A stretch of DNA of 64,000 nucleotides, from the NCBI RefSeq assembly GCF_015207005.2, contig NZ_JADEXS020000002.1, forward strand, positions 248,001 to 312,000. The letters run 5' to 3'. Shown here piece by piece: positions 41,851-52,232 of this stretch. Position 1 is the stretch's first letter; the number at the start of each line of letters is the position of its first letter. This stretch comes from Desmonostoc muscorum LEGE 12446 (GTDB lineage Bacteria > Cyanobacteriota > Cyanobacteriia > Cyanobacteriales > Nostocaceae). The position numbers and the translations under genes were made by a program. The notes beneath the pieces are model-generated. The model did no database searches. It worked only from the letters and a program-made list of their open reading frames with translations, and was not told the DNA's origin.

Positions 41851-44800
41851 ATGCTGACAGCAGCCAACGTTTCCTCAGAGATGGCGGTGAAGTATTTCAT
41901 CAAGAATTACTATCACCAAGGAAAGTCGCTATGGAGCGGTCAAGGCGCTCTTAAGTTGGGATTGTCGGGGGCGATCAACAATGAAGATGCTTTTAAAAAT
42001 GTGATCGAGGGAATGTCACCAGATGGGAGTCAAATTTTAAATGCCAGAGGAATCAAGAAAGTCGAAGGGAAAGAAAACCAAAAAGGTGTTGAACGCCGAG
42101 CCGCCTTAGACTGTACATTTTCTGCGCCCAAAAGCGTGAGCCTGATGGCATTGGTAGGCGGGGATACTCGCTTGATTGATGCTCACCATCAGGCATTGAA
42201 AGAAACCCTGGAGCTAATAGAGCAGAGGTACGCCTACACCAGAGTGACAGACGATAACAACAGACATAGAGTTAAGACTGGTAACTTGGTCGTGGCGCAG
42301 TTTGACCACATCGAAAGTCGGGACTTAGACCCACATCTGCACACCCACTGTTTGCTGATGAATATGACGCAAACCCCAGATGGTAGGTGGTTGAGTTTGG
42401 GTAATAACGAGATATTCGCCAATAAGAAATTCTTGGGCATGGCATACCAAAGTTATTTAGCGCGTGAGGTGCAGAAGCTTGGCTACGAGATAGAATCCCG
42501 CAAACATGGGCAGTTTGACATCAAAGGCTTCAAGTCAGAAGATTTAGAAGCATTTTCTAAACGCCGACAGCAAATTCTCGCCGAAGCCGGGGCTAACTCC
42601 ACTTGGGCAGAACGCGAGAAAATTTGGGATAATACTCGCCAGCGCAAGCAAAAACTACCAGAATCAGAATTACTTGCATTCTGGGTAGAAGAAGCTGCGG
42701 CATTGGGTATTACCTTTGTCAAACCGGGAGAAGCCAGACACGATATACCAGTCAATCACAAAAGTTTGGCGGAGGTTTTGGATTTGGCAATCGCACATTG
42801 CAGTGAGAGAAATGTCGCCTTTAGACAAGAAGATTTAGAAAAATTCATCCTAGAAGAAAGGCTAGCTACGGATCTAACAGCAACAGCAGCCCTGATTAGA
42901 GAGCATCAGGAGTTAATCGCTCTACCAGAATTGACTGACCAATTTACGACGATGACAGCAGTGAGGCGGGAGTTGGCGACGATTGACTTGATGCAGCAAG
43001 GTCAATGTAAATTTTGCTCCATTTCTCACCCGGAAGTAGTCGAAAGCCACTTAGAGAATACCTTGCTAAACCAGGGACAGCGCCAAGCAGTAGAATTAGC
43101 TGCAACAACATCTGACCAGTTCATTGCATGGCAAGGGGTAGCTGGTGCTGGTAAGACTTTTGCACTCAAAGAGTTGAAGGCGATCGCTTTCAATTCCGGC
43201 TACACTATTATTGGCTTCGCCCCTAGTTCCTCTGCTGCTAAGGTTTTGAGCGAAGAGTTAAAAATTCAGTCTGAGACTGTTGCTCGATTACTAGTTTCGG
43301 AACCACCACCAGAGATTGAACCAAATCAAATCTGGATTGTGGACGAAGCTGGGCTACTCAGTGCTAAAGATGCTCATGCACTTTTACAACGAGCTACCTT
43401 ACTTCAAGCTAGGGTGATTTTAGTTGGTGATACTCGGCAGTTGTCAGCAGTAGAAGCCGGTAGTCCTTTCAAGTCGTTGCAGCAAGCAGGAATCAAAACT
43501 GCACACCTCAATGAATCATTGCGCCAAAAAGACCCTCAACTAAAATTAGCAGTAGATTTAATCGCTGAAGGTAGGATTGAAGCTGGTTTTGAACATCTAC
43601 TAGCAACCGGCTCTATAAAAACTGTTTCTTCAGAATCCAAAATAGAGCAGATCGCCAATGATTATATAGTAGGGACACCAGAACAACGACTCAAAACCCT
43701 TGTGTTAGCTGGGACGAATACAGAAAGACTTGCCCTTACCCAAGCCATTCGCTCGAAGCTCTTGGGTGAAGGAACTTTGGGAGAAACTGCAACCATCACC
43801 CAATTGCAAACCAAAAATCTCTCAATTGTACAGATGCGGTTTGCCCATAACTTTGAAATTGGTGATGTGATCATACCCACACGGGATTACAAACGCCGGG
43901 GGCTTTCTAAAGGCAAATTATATGAAGTGGTAAGTCAAAATACTGACAAGTTAACTCTCAAAGGTGATAATGGTAAGCTTTTGGATGTAGACACGGCTTT
44001 TGAGAAAGCGGTTTACCAGAGTCAGCAGATTGAAATTGCTGTGGGCGATCGCCTGCAATGGAAGAAAAACGATCGGCAATTGGGACGACGCAACGGGCAA
44101 GAATTTACTGTGACAGGAATTGACCTGAACATAGTCCACATTAAATATGCTGATGAGCGTACTGAACGCATTAGTTTGGCACAGGCACAAAACTTAGACT
44201 ATGCCCTTGTGAGTACAACATATAGTAGCCAGGGGAAAACTGCGGATCGGGTGTTAATTTCGGCAGATTTCACTATTGGACAGGAAAGTTTTTATGTTGC
44301 TGCCAGCCGTGCAAGGCATGAATTAAAGATTTACACCGAAGATCCAACGCGATTGGTAGAGTTAGCGCAACAGTCCAAAGCTAAAGAAAATGCTTTGGAA
44401 TTGCTACGAAAACAAGTTCAGAAATCGACTTTCAAGCAGCGCCAACTTTCGCCTCAGCAAGCGATAACTATAAATATAGATGCCTTTGTTGAGGAGTCAG
44501 TACTAAAACAACAGACAGCAGTGGAGATTCCAGTTATCCAGCCAGCTTTCAAGCCAGTAGCACCTAGCGTCATAACAAGCCTTGATTCATCAACAGAAGT
44601 TCCTGTAGTCAAACCAATAAAAAAACGGACACCAGTGAGGGAAACTGCTGAATCGGTTTTTTCCAAACCAGTACTCAAAGCAGTTCTGCCGACCGAAGCG
44701 TTTTGGGTGGGGGGCAGTGCGCCACCTCCTGACCACATAGACCCAGAACACTGGAAGGAATTGGTGGAGAAAAGCGCGATTCATCCAGACATAGCAGCAC

Positions 44801-45975
44801 TGAACTTTAAAAGCCTGCACCTTGACCCTATAGAACAGGAGCATCAGGCTTGGGAATATCTAATGTATAGCGATAACATCTCCCGCCGCAACGATGGACG
44901 GCTCAGGGATGGGGATTTAATCAGATATGCACATATTGAATCTGGCGGGTGGTGGTGTAGTGCTGGCGTTGACCCGCGCTCATTTGGTTCACTACAATCA
45001 CCACAAAAGCCGACTGCAAAAATCTGGGGATGCTACAAGCCCAATGCTCCCAGGAGTAAACTTGATGAGTCAGGGAAATTCATCAAATACGAGCATCCCC
45101 CCAAAGCCGACCTCAGCATTTTCTTATTAGATGTACCTCAACAGATAGCTAATCGCATTTACTCCAAGCATAAAGTAAACCCCACCAACAGCGATCGCCA
45201 ATCAGGATTCTGGTACTGTGTATGGAAATACAATGTACCAGTCACCATTGCGGAGGGCGCGAAGAAAGCCGCTAGTCTGTTGAGTCAAGGTCATGCTGCC
45301 ATTGGACTACCAGGAATTTACGCGGGATACCGTAGCAAAGATGACCAGGGTCATGAAATCAAAGCAACGCTGCATTCGGAACTAGCGGTTTTCGCCACAC
45401 CAGTCCGGGATATCAAGTTTTGCTTTGACTACGAAACTAAACCCAAAACTAAACAGAATATTGAGATTGCCATATCCCGAACTGGGCGATTATTAGAGCA
45501 GCAGGGTGCAAAAGTTAGTGTGGTCAGTCTGCCAGGGCCAGATAAAGGAGTAGATGATTTTATCGTTGAGCATGGCGGACTACCTTACGAGAAATTGAAT
45601 TCTGAGGCTCTGAGGTTGAAGGAGTGGCGACAAAATAATCAACTTTCTAGGCATTCGCCACCCTCACCACCAAAATTGTTAAGCTCATTAGAACGCAAGC
45701 TGAAGCTGTTAGAAAAGTTTGGCGAAAAACTTGAAATGGTGGACTCTCTTCGAGAGAGCATCAGGATCATGGATGATAAGGAATTAGCTTCTTTCGTTCT
45801 AGAGGTGGCAAATTATTTTCAAAACCCATACCAAGAAAATGACCCCCAAACCCAAATGATGAAGGCCATTCGTCAAGTCATTAGATCCCAAAAAGCAGAG
45901 ATTATTGAAAGATTATCCCGTAATAAACAAGAAGTAGAAATTGATCTTGAGCAACAAATACGCTTTAGACGATGA
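41851..45975 (+). CDS. MobF-type conjugative relaxase-helicase with C-terminal DUF3854
   Basis: 1374 residues from ATG 41851, AGAGGAG upstream. The N-terminal TrwC-like relaxase (1-290) has candidate catalytic tyrosines at 15, 20 and 21 (KYFIKNYY) and the metal-binding triad His162, His164, His166 (PHLHTHCLL). A TraI-like superfamily-1 helicase follows: Walker A GVAGAGKT (429-436), IVDEAGLL (496-503), VGDTRQLSAV, and YSSQGKTADRVL near the end. Residues about 960-1255 repeat the DUF3854 module of the replication protein at 25210 (SRRNDGRLRDGDL, GGWWCSAGVDP, VPVTIAEGAKKA, GVDDFIV). The protein nicks at oriT and unwinds the transferred strand. The DUF3854 tail is unusual and may link transfer to replication. 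Confidence 0.93.
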   Translation: MLTAANVSSEMAVKYFIKNYYHQGKSLWSGQGALKLGLSGAINNEDAFKNVIEGMSPDGSQILNARGIKKVEGKENQKGVERRAALDCTFSAPKSVSLMALVGGDTRLIDAHHQALKETLELIEQRYAYTRVTDDNNRHRVKTGNLVVAQFDHIESRDLDPHLHTHCLLMNMTQTPDGRWLSLGNNEIFANKKFLGMAYQSYLAREVQKLGYEIESRKHGQFDIKGFKSEDLEAFSKRRQQILAEAGANSTWAEREKIWDNTRQRKQKLPESELLAFWVEEAAALGITFVKPGEARHDIPVNHKSLAEVLDLAIAHCSERNVAFRQEDLEKFILEERLATDLTATAALIREHQELIALPELTDQFTTMTAVRRELATIDLMQQGQCKFCSISHPEVVESHLENTLLNQGQRQAVELAATTSDQFIAWQGVAGAGKTFALKELKAIAFNSGYTIIGFAPSSSAAKVLSEELKIQSETVARLLVSEPPPEIEPNQIWIVDEAGLLSAKDAHALLQRATLLQARVILVGDTRQLSAVEAGSPFKSLQQAGIKTAHLNESLRQKDPQLKLAVDLIAEGRIEAGFEHLLATGSIKTVSSESKIEQIANDYIVGTPEQRLKTLVLAGTNTERLALTQAIRSKLLGEGTLGETATITQLQTKNLSIVQMRFAHNFEIGDVIIPTRDYKRRGLSKGKLYEVVSQNTDKLTLKGDNGKLLDVDTAFEKAVYQSQQIEIAVGDRLQWKKNDRQLGRRNGQEFTVTGIDLNIVHIKYADERTERISLAQAQNLDYALVSTTYSSQGKTADRVLISADFTIGQESFYVAASRARHELKIYTEDPTRLVELAQQSKAKENALELLRKQVQKSTFKQRQLSPQQAITINIDAFVEESVLKQQTAVEIPVIQPAFKPVAPSVITSLDSSTEVPVVKPIKKRTPVRETAESVFSKPVLKAVLPTEAFWVGGSAPPPDHIDPEHWKELVEKSAIHPDIAALNFKSLHLDPIEQEHQAWEYLMYSDNISRRNDGRLRDGDLIRYAHIESGGWWCSAGVDPRSFGSLQSPQKPTAKIWGCYKPNAPRSKLDESGKFIKYEHPPKADLSIFLLDVPQQIANRIYSKHKVNPTNSDRQSGFWYCVWKYNVPVTIAEGAKKAASLLSQGHAAIGLPGIYAGYRSKDDQGHEIKATLHSELAVFATPVRDIKFCFDYETKPKTKQNIEIAISRTGRLLEQQGAKVSVVSLPGPDKGVDDFIVEHGGLPYEKLNSEALRLKEWRQNNQLSRHSPPSPPKLLSSLERKLKLLEKFGEKLEMVDSLRESIRIMDDKELASFVLEVANYFQNPYQENDPQTQMMKAIRQVIRSQKAEIIERLSRNKQEVEIDLEQQIRFRR

Positions 45976-45994
45976 ACCAGTTATCAGTTATCTG

Positions 45995-47125
45995 TTAACG
46001 AGATAAACCCCTAGATAAAGATTCAGACTCTTGCTCGGCATAACTCAAGTACTCAAGTGATGCTTCGGTGTACTTATCAACGACAGATTGCACTTTGTCA
46101 AGAGCTTCTATTTCTTGATCAGAAACAGTGTCAGATAATACCCCATCTTTCAGAACTTCATTGCCATCTTTAGCTTGAACTGTTACACTCTCCCCAAATT
46201 GCTTAAAGTCAAAACTCTTACTTTTGAAAGTTATAGAACCATCGGCATTTTTTGTACCTAAATGTTTCAGGAGCGCTTTGACGCTCTTTTCAATCGTTTT
46301 ACTCTTAACGTCATCAATAGCTCTAGTAAACTGTTGATTTACTCTTCGTTTCAGTTCTTCAAGTTGATTTTTAATTTTCCCGATTTTTGGAATCAGTGCA
46401 TCTTTAACACGCTCGAAAATATTTTTTGCTGTTTGCTTAACTTTTGATTCCACACCACCAACCCAGTTTTGAAGTTTGGTATTTTGAATTGGTGGTAAAG
46501 AGCGTTCGCAAGCTATAGATAAAGTCTGTTGTGTTTTTTCAATCAGCTTTTGCTGTTTCTCCAGCGACTTAAACAATTCACCGACTTGTTGTGTCAGCTT
46601 CACGATAGATTCTTGAGTTTGGAGTTGGGATTGCGTCAGGAGCGAATCAACAAGTTTTTGTTGTTCATTTACCTTATTTTGTAAGGCTTCGACTTGCTTT
46701 TGTAATGCCTCTACACTATAAATGCGTTCAATTGATGCTGATGCTGGGGTTTGTTTTTGAGATTGAGATATCGAAACAGATAATCCTAATTTATCTGTTT
46801 CTATTTTTCCATTCTTGACTCGAAAAACTTCTGTTCTACCAATCTTAATTGATACAGTCCCTTTGGCATTTTGAGGATTCGATATGGCGGTGTTTAACTT
46901 TTCTACTAAATCCGCAGACACAAAGGGATTAATTTTCTTAAGACTATCATCTCCAATAGTTCCTTTGTAGATTTTCTCTGTCCCTACAGAAATAGATATT
47001 TCTTTTGAAGGATTCAATCCTTTCTCTTTAGCTGTTAAGTGGATTTTTTTTATTAACGCTTCGAGAATTTCTAGGTAATCGTTTGTTATTTGTTTGGCAT
47101 CAGATGGTTCGATCATTATCAGCAC
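45995..47125 (-). CDS. coiled-coil hypothetical protein of the transfer region
   Basis: 376 residues, convergent with the relaxase and 19 bases from its stop. The N-terminus is alpha/beta (KIYKGTIGDDSL, GTVSIKIGRTEVFRVKNGKI), followed by a long coiled coil (LQKQVEALQNKVNEQQKLVD), a second helical region (KIKNQLEELKRRVNQQF), and a C-terminal domain with FKSKSFDFKQFGESVTVQA. No family name recognised. Its beta motif loosely resembles the tail of the polymerase-like gene product. It overlaps the preceding gene by 26 bases, so the two are co-translated. Confidence 0.65.
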   Translation of the reverse strand: MLIMIEPSDAKQITNDYLEILEALIKKIHLTAKEKGLNPSKEISISVGTEKIYKGTIGDDSLKKINPFVSADLVEKLNTAISNPQNAKGTVSIKIGRTEVFRVKNGKIETDKLGLSVSISQSQKQTPASASIERIYSVEALQKQVEALQNKVNEQQKLVDSLLTQSQLQTQESIVKLTQQVGELFKSLEKQQKLIEKTQQTLSIACERSLPPIQNTKLQNWVGGVESKVKQTAKNIFERVKDALIPKIGKIKNQLEELKRRVNQQFTRAIDDVKSKTIEKSVKALLKHLGTKNADGSITFKSKSFDFKQFGESVTVQAKDGNEVLKDGVLSDTVSDQEIEALDKVQSVVDKYTEASLEYLSYAEQESESLSRGLSR

Positions 47126-47522
47126 CTCTTGTCAGCATTTGGACTAAGGTAGATGGGTTAATAGTTACGCTGGGCAAAACAGCCCCGCCAAGCTTATTTA
47201 AAATTTCTCTGCCTTCAATCTCGATATAAGCAAAATTCCCATCAAATAAGACCGATACAGAAGGAGCATTCCCCTCAAATTCGGGGACATTATATTCTTG
47301 TAAAACTCCATCAACTATATAAACATTGGCATTCTCAGATGTCCCGTAATAAATTTCAAATATACGAGGAATGTAACCATCGGGGAAAGGATCATCATTC
47401 CAAGCATCAGCAACATTTATAATTTCACAGGGGTATTTGTTGGCTAAGGCAGAGATATCAGATGGAAGTTTGGCTATCTCCCGTAAATCGTATTCAGAAA
47501 AAGGGTAAAAGTTCATGCTCAT
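47100..47522 (-). CDS. hypothetical protein
   Basis: 140 residues from ATG 47522. An N-terminal segment (YDLREIAKLPSDISALANKY) precedes a beta-rich core (PRIFEIYYGTSENANVYIVDG, VSVLFDGNFAYIEIEGREIL) and a short helical end. No motif found. Co-oriented and overlapping with the coiled-coil gene downstream; both lie between the coupling protein and the relaxase, a common place for accessory transfer genes. Confidence 0.6.
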   Translation of the reverse strand: MSMNFYPFSEYDLREIAKLPSDISALANKYPCEIINVADAWNDDPFPDGYIPRIFEIYYGTSENANVYIVDGVLQEYNVPEFEGNAPSVSVLFDGNFAYIEIEGREILNKLGGAVLPSVTINPSTLVQMLTRGADNDRTI

Positions 47523-48178
47523 TTTAATATTACGAGTCAGGAATCAGAAGTCACAGAAGAGGAAAAGGGGCAGGGGGCAGGGAGCAGGGGGAAACCCCAT
47601 AAATAAATTTAGGGGCTTGAAACAAGGACGCATCATTTCTCATGCTATGCATCTCGAAATAAATATTTTTGCTTTTGTGCATAAATAAATTTAGGGGCTT
47701 GAAACCCTTTTTGCAGAGGGATTTCAGTATCTTTCTCCCCTGCCCCCTGCCCCCTGCCCCCTGCTCCCCTGCCTCTTCGGTCAGGAGTCAGAAGTCAGAA
47801 TGGTTAAGGAATGGGTGGTGAATTCTTACAAAATAAAGGGAAGAGGGAACAGGGAACAGGGAACTCTTAACTGATAAGAAACTAAAGTTTCAGAGTTTAA
47901 AGCTCAGTCAAAAAAGGATGTTTTTTGAGCGGAGAGTGCGACGAAAAAAACAGTGTCATTATTTCAATCTCATGTTTAAAAACCATGAGTTTTTCCTGTT
48001 CCCTGTTCCCCGTTCCCTCTGAAATTTTAATTCCCATAATTCAAGAACAATACAGAATACAGCAATCTTTAGTGTGGGTTATTCCTCAGAATTCAGCACC
48101 AGTGAGTCAGAAGTCATAATGTCAGAATTCGTCTGCTGAATGTATTCTGACTCCTGACTCCTGACTCCTGAATTCTGT
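47523..48178. repeat. 656-bp intergenic repeat region
   Basis: No gene is supported. The region is a patchwork of GGGGCAGGGGGCAGGGAGCA-like runs and their complements (CCCCTGCCCCCTGC), a 25-bp exact direct repeat at 47599-47623 and 47681-47705 ending CTTGAAAC, AGGGAACAGGGAACAGGGAA runs near 47850, and GACTCCT heptamers at about 48148-48170. Such material is common between Nostoc genes. It could hold the end of the coupling-protein transcript and a promoter for the genes at 47522 and below. Confidence 0.6.
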
Positions 48179-49957
48179 TTAAATAATTTCAGCAGCATCA
48201 GCGGCTTTATTTCTTTTTTCTTGGAGTTGAGCTTTTTTATCTTTCAAAGGTAATAGTCTTAAAGCTTCACTTCGGCGCTTCTCCATCTCTTGTTCAGCAG
48301 GTATTTCAAGAGTAGACTTATCGGCAAGTTTATTTTGATATTCATACCAAGTTTTTATGCTCATCCCTTCAGACTTGATATCATGTTTGGGAATGTTAAT
48401 CTTCTCCAATATAGGCAAACTTATCTGTCCACGAGAACGAAATCCTGGACTAATAATTACCGCTTTCCCCTCTGGTAAAGTATTAAATTGATTCACATCA
48501 AATAACTTACGTGTACTGTTTTGGTCAGAGTTAGAAATACTTACCCCTCCTTGACCTCCAGAACTGCGAGACTTCTGCTTATAATTTATTTCTTCTGAAC
48601 CGAGAAAATTACTAAAGCGTTCGGCAGCAATGTCATCTTGGGGGTTAAAAAATGCCTTGGTAGCACAACCGCCAAATATGGCATTAGTTGTGTTTTCTCC
48701 ATAAGCTTCTTCAAGCATTGATAAGTTTTGCAACCCCAGAATTGACACAAGCCCATCCTCGCGGTTCTGATTAAGCCAATCAACCAGTGCCGGAAGATAT
48801 AAAGTAGGTAACTCGTCAAGAGCAAGCACCAGAGGACAAGTCCTTTTGTTTGCTACATTTCGACTAATTAAAAGATGGAGAATAGAGACTAATAATGGGG
48901 CGATGACATCACGTTTCTCCTTATTCATCCCAAAAATTACCATCTGTCGCCCTTTCAAATCCAACGGGATATTACTTTGACCACAGAAAGCTGCTAATGC
49001 TGCCGGAACCATGAAACGGCTAAATAAGCCGCTGGCAGTTCCCACTATTGAAGCTGCTGTTTCTGGGGAACCTGCTACAGAAACAAATTGCGCGAAAGCT
49101 TCTCTAACCATAAAATTCAAGTCTGCTTCTTGCAATCGTTGCACAAGCAAAGGTAATCCCAAGATGGCTTGGCACATCATAATATCTGGGTATTTAGTCC
49201 CCTTTGTCAACATGAAAATAGCTTGCACCAGTTGGTCTCCGGCATTGGAAAAAAAGCTGTTACCGGAATTATCCGAACCGAGTTGAAAGTTGCGGTTGAG
49301 TGTGATTGCCAACTGCCGCGCCATTTCTGAGTCTTCATTGTTGCGAAGAAAGTCTATGGGGTTGGCTATCGCTGATTCTGGAAAACCTGGAGCTAAGACA
49401 GTGACTTGATAACCGCGTTCTAGCGCATACCCAGCCAGTATGGGTGCTTGTCCTTTGGCTGTAGCAGTGGCTGATTCTTGCTCACTGTATTTGAAATCGT
49501 ACAAAACCAGAGGAAACCCCTGGTCAATGGCAGAGCGAATAACAGGAGTAATCAGAGAAAATGACTTCCCGCTTCCAGGACCACCAGCTACTAAAATGCC
49601 ACGCTGTGCTTCTGGTAGGTAAAGTGTAGACGTATCTTCTGGGATACAAATAATCCTTTTGTTGTTGACAACTTTTAATGAGGTATGCCTGGGAGTGCCA
49701 ACAAATAAAGATACTCGGTTATGTTTGCGCTCCCGAATCTGTTTAATCGCTAATTTCCGAGCCGCTGTTTTCTCTGTTGTGCCACCCCATCGGGCAGTTG
49801 CCAATTTTGCCTTACCTCCCTTGGCATCAATATATTTGGCTATGACGATTACTACACCACAGGCGAGTAAACCTAAAAAAGCAGGTGAAATCAGCGCTGA
49901 TTCTTGACCTGGGGGAATCAATTGGTTGGGGTTGACTGAAGAAGTAGTTCGTGTCAT
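48179..49957 (-). CDS. virD4: VirD4/TraG-type coupling protein
   Basis: 592 residues, start overlapping the preceding stop (ATGA). One membrane segment (FLGLLACGVVIVIAKYI, about 27-43) anchors the protein. The ATPase domain has Walker A GGPGSGKS (125-132), YDFKYSE, the PGFPESAIANPIDFLRNN region and Walker B LVLALDELP (Asp381, Glu382), then LQNLSMLEEAYGENT and the QxxKSRSSGGQGG segment typical of coupling proteins. It delivers the relaxase-DNA complex to the secretion channel. Only one membrane segment is visible where VirD4 usually has two. Confidence 0.9.
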   Translation of the reverse strand: MTRTTSSVNPNQLIPPGQESALISPAFLGLLACGVVIVIAKYIDAKGGKAKLATARWGGTTEKTAARKLAIKQIRERKHNRVSLFVGTPRHTSLKVVNNKRIICIPEDTSTLYLPEAQRGILVAGGPGSGKSFSLITPVIRSAIDQGFPLVLYDFKYSEQESATATAKGQAPILAGYALERGYQVTVLAPGFPESAIANPIDFLRNNEDSEMARQLAITLNRNFQLGSDNSGNSFFSNAGDQLVQAIFMLTKGTKYPDIMMCQAILGLPLLVQRLQEADLNFMVREAFAQFVSVAGSPETAASIVGTASGLFSRFMVPAALAAFCGQSNIPLDLKGRQMVIFGMNKEKRDVIAPLLVSILHLLISRNVANKRTCPLVLALDELPTLYLPALVDWLNQNREDGLVSILGLQNLSMLEEAYGENTTNAIFGGCATKAFFNPQDDIAAERFSNFLGSEEINYKQKSRSSGGQGGVSISNSDQNSTRKLFDVNQFNTLPEGKAVIISPGFRSRGQISLPILEKINIPKHDIKSEGMSIKTWYEYQNKLADKSTLEIPAEQEMEKRRSEALRLLPLKDKKAQLQEKRNKAADAAEII

Positions 49958-51180
49958 CTTCCTGTCCCCACAATCACTAAGTCATTTTCCCTGACAGACA
50001 TCCAAGGTACTGGGCCAATAAAGTATGGCGTACAGGTCTTTTCCATGAACGGGGGACGCATACATATACGAAAGAACAAGCCAAAATCAGCAGTTCCTGT
50101 TGATTCATTGGTTCGAGTCATTGCTACTTTGAATGCATTACCGTATACAAGGCGCCCTGTTGGTTCCTTACCCCCATTCACCCCAGACAAAAACCCATAA
50201 CCGCCTTTTACCTGTTGAGACGAACCAGATGCCCAACGCTTTCCATACAATGGGCCATTCTCTGAGGCAAAGTCGCCAAGTTCGATGTAAGCACACTCTT
50301 TATTCGCTTCGCAAGCTTTCGTTACAGTATAATCCCCCCTGACAACACTACCAGAGATAAAATAGTTATCTCCAACTCTAGAATCTCCCCGTTCCGATTT
50401 CCCGAATACTACTGAAGCAATGCCAACTACACTAGTACCAGAGTTAATTGGATTTGGCATCCTCTCAAAGGGAACTTGGTTGAGTCCAGGTATCTGATTA
50501 ATATAAGTGCGTTGCCATTCCTTAAACTGACGAATTGGAGTTTTTTCTAAACCAGGAATTGATTTAGTGGAGTACTTACTTAAATCAATATCGCTCAGGG
50601 GCTGTTTCCCTGCTTGGGGATTTGAACGCAAACATTGAGCGATTGTTCCTGTCCGGCATGAACTTGGTAAAGAACCAGACTGACCCAACACCGTGAGAAT
50701 TGGTTTTACCTCGCTAACTCGCAGATTTCCTAGTGATGGAATCGCCTTGACTAATGATGCAGTTGTCTGCCACTCCATGAAACCAACGTCTTTTAATGTT
50801 GGGTCTTTCTCTTCACCATTGTTTTTAGGAGCAATCTTGACTATATCGTCTAAAGTAAAATCCCCGAACTTGAATGCGTCATCTGCATCACCCAACATCA
50901 CTACAGAATCTGACTTTTGCCCAGCATTCCATGAACGAGAAGGGTCGTAACCCAACTTTGGTACTAACTGTTCTGGGACTTTGAGAAAACCTGCTTGCTC
51001 AAGTGCTGGCAACATTGCCCAAGTTATTTTTGACCAATCAGGCAGCTGTGTTCGACGCTCTCCTTGCTCGTAAGGAATTGTTGGTACTACGTCAATATCA
51101 GCAGCGTTCGCTGATGATACTGATGAGCTAAAAATCAAATATGTACTAGCAACAACGGATAAATACTTTTTGTCAATCAC
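49954..51180 (-). CDS. exported transfer protein of unknown family
   Basis: 408 residues. The start is taken as GTG 51180, which overlaps the previous stop as GTGA; the frame is open to 51195. A signal peptide ([20 protein letters not shown]) leads to a periplasmic domain with [18 protein letters not shown], a conserved-looking Cys pair ([12 protein letters not shown]), and a beta-rich C-terminus with [11 protein letters not shown] and [20 protein letters not shown]. At least five Cys suggest disulphides. It sits between the VirB9-like and VirD4 genes. An envelope component of the apparatus is likely; no known Vir counterpart recognised. Confidence 0.7.
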   Translation of the reverse strand: MIDKKYLSVVASTYLIFSSSVSSANAADIDVVPTIPYEQGERRTQLPDWSKITWAMLPALEQAGFLKVPEQLVPKLGYDPSRSWNAGQKSDSVVMLGDADDAFKFGDFTLDDIVKIAPKNNGEEKDPTLKDVGFMEWQTTASLVKAIPSLGNLRVSEVKPILTVLGQSGSLPSSCRTGTIAQCLRSNPQAGKQPLSDIDLSKYSTKSIPGLEKTPIRQFKEWQRTYINQIPGLNQVPFERMPNPINSGTSVVGIASVVFGKSERGDSRVGDNYFISGSVVRGDYTVTKACEANKECAYIELGDFASENGPLYGKRWASGSSQQVKGGYGFLSGVNGGKEPTGRLVYGNAFKVAMTRTNESTGTADFGLFFRICMRPPFMEKTCTPYFIGPVPWMSVRENDLVIVGTGR

Positions 51181-51980
51181 GGTGTTTTTCCCCACTCAAT
51201 TAATTGATTAAAAACTGCTTTAGAAATACCAGAACGAGAAATAGCTTCTTCTCTACTCTTACCCTGGCGCAGCAACCTAATGGCATCTTGGGCTTTCTTC
51301 CAAGCCGTCGAACCAGACTTAATCTGTCCATTACGATTCGCTACAGCTAGCCCAGCAACAACAGCATTAGCATCATTTCTTTGTATCGAGCCACTTGGAA
51401 CACTTCTAGAAGTAGACCTGACAATAACAACATTCTGAGGTTCAGGAACTATTACTTCTTCAGAGGGTGCTGTTTTTTTTATTCCTGTTGATTGCGTTGG
51501 TTCTCTGCTTACTAGCAGTGGCTTAGGCTTCTTTTCATCAGGTTTAATCATTAAACTCGTATATGATGGCTCACCTGTAGCAGGTATTAACTTAAATTGA
51601 TATTGTTTCTGATTAGTAAGTACTATAATTTGAGTGCTTCCATCCTTGCTAGAAGTCAGGGCTGGGAAGTTAATCGGCTTAATTTGACGCAAGAATAATA
51701 CAGTAGCTTGACCGACTGCACAATCAGGTTCATCACTACCTTTTGGGCATAGATTACCATTCGAGGTAAAAGCAAAGCGAGTCGGATCTCCTATCCAAAC
51801 CTGTTTTATAATCTCCCCAGTAGACATGAAATTAATGGTCAGTCCGTAACCTTTCCATACTTTCAACTCTAGAGAATTAGAATCTACATCTTGCGAGTAA
51901 ACACTCCTAACACTTCCCGCTAAAACTTGACTAGAATTTATTAACAATAATGTTGCAGCTAGCGCTAAAACTCTTTTCAT
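51177..51980 (-). CDS. VirB9/TrbG-like outer-channel protein
   Basis: 267 residues from ATG 51980 ([21 protein letters not shown], a clear signal peptide). The longer frame to 52061 only translates the purine/pyrimidine repeat. The mature N-terminal domain has [40 protein letters not shown] and [19 protein letters not shown], the beta-sandwich pattern of VirB9/TrbG/CagX. The C-terminal part differs from classical VirB9: a linker and a helical segment ([20 protein letters not shown]) replace the usual C-terminal domain. It follows VirB10 in the operon, reversed from the usual order. Confidence 0.7.
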   Translation of the reverse strand: MKRVLALAATLLLINSSQVLAGSVRSVYSQDVDSNSLELKVWKGYGLTINFMSTGEIIKQVWIGDPTRFAFTSNGNLCPKGSDEPDCAVGQATVLFLRQIKPINFPALTSSKDGSTQIIVLTNQKQYQFKLIPATGEPSYTSLMIKPDEKKPKPLLVSREPTQSTGIKKTAPSEEVIVPEPQNVVIVRSTSRSVPSGSIQRNDANAVVAGLAVANRNGQIKSGSTAWKKAQDAIRLLRQGKSREEAISRSGISKAVFNQLIEWGKTP

Positions 51981-52232
51981 AATTAAGGGAATAGGGAACA
52001 GTGAATAGGGAACAGTGAACAAGGGATGGAAGTCATTGTTGTAGCTTTTTAATAAGAGCAATAATCATTCGACTCTTCTCTCGAAGTAAAATAATTGGTC
52101 ATATTTTTTTATAAACAAAGATAAAAATAGTTTTTTCTAGACGCATATTGGAAGAAAAAATACGTTTTTATACAAATCCTTATAATTAAAATTAGATATT
52201 TTTCTGTTCCCTGTTGCCCGTTCCCTGTTCCC

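Noticed and set aside
41672..41857. 61-codon frame upstream of the relaxase
   Set aside because: Composition rich in Lys, Trp and Ser without a family pattern, and it overlaps the relaxase start; more likely control DNA.
47599..47705. Second CRISPR array
   Set aside because: Only two repeat units with a 57-base gap and no third copy; kept as a low-interest direct repeat.
47925..48119. 64-codon frame in the intergenic repeat region
   Set aside because: Largely a translation of CCCTGTTCCC repeats; no start signal.
51981..52061. 27-codon N-terminal extension of the VirB9-like protein
   Set aside because: It translates the TTCCCTGTTCCC intergenic repeat; the Met at 51980 starts a clear signal peptide.
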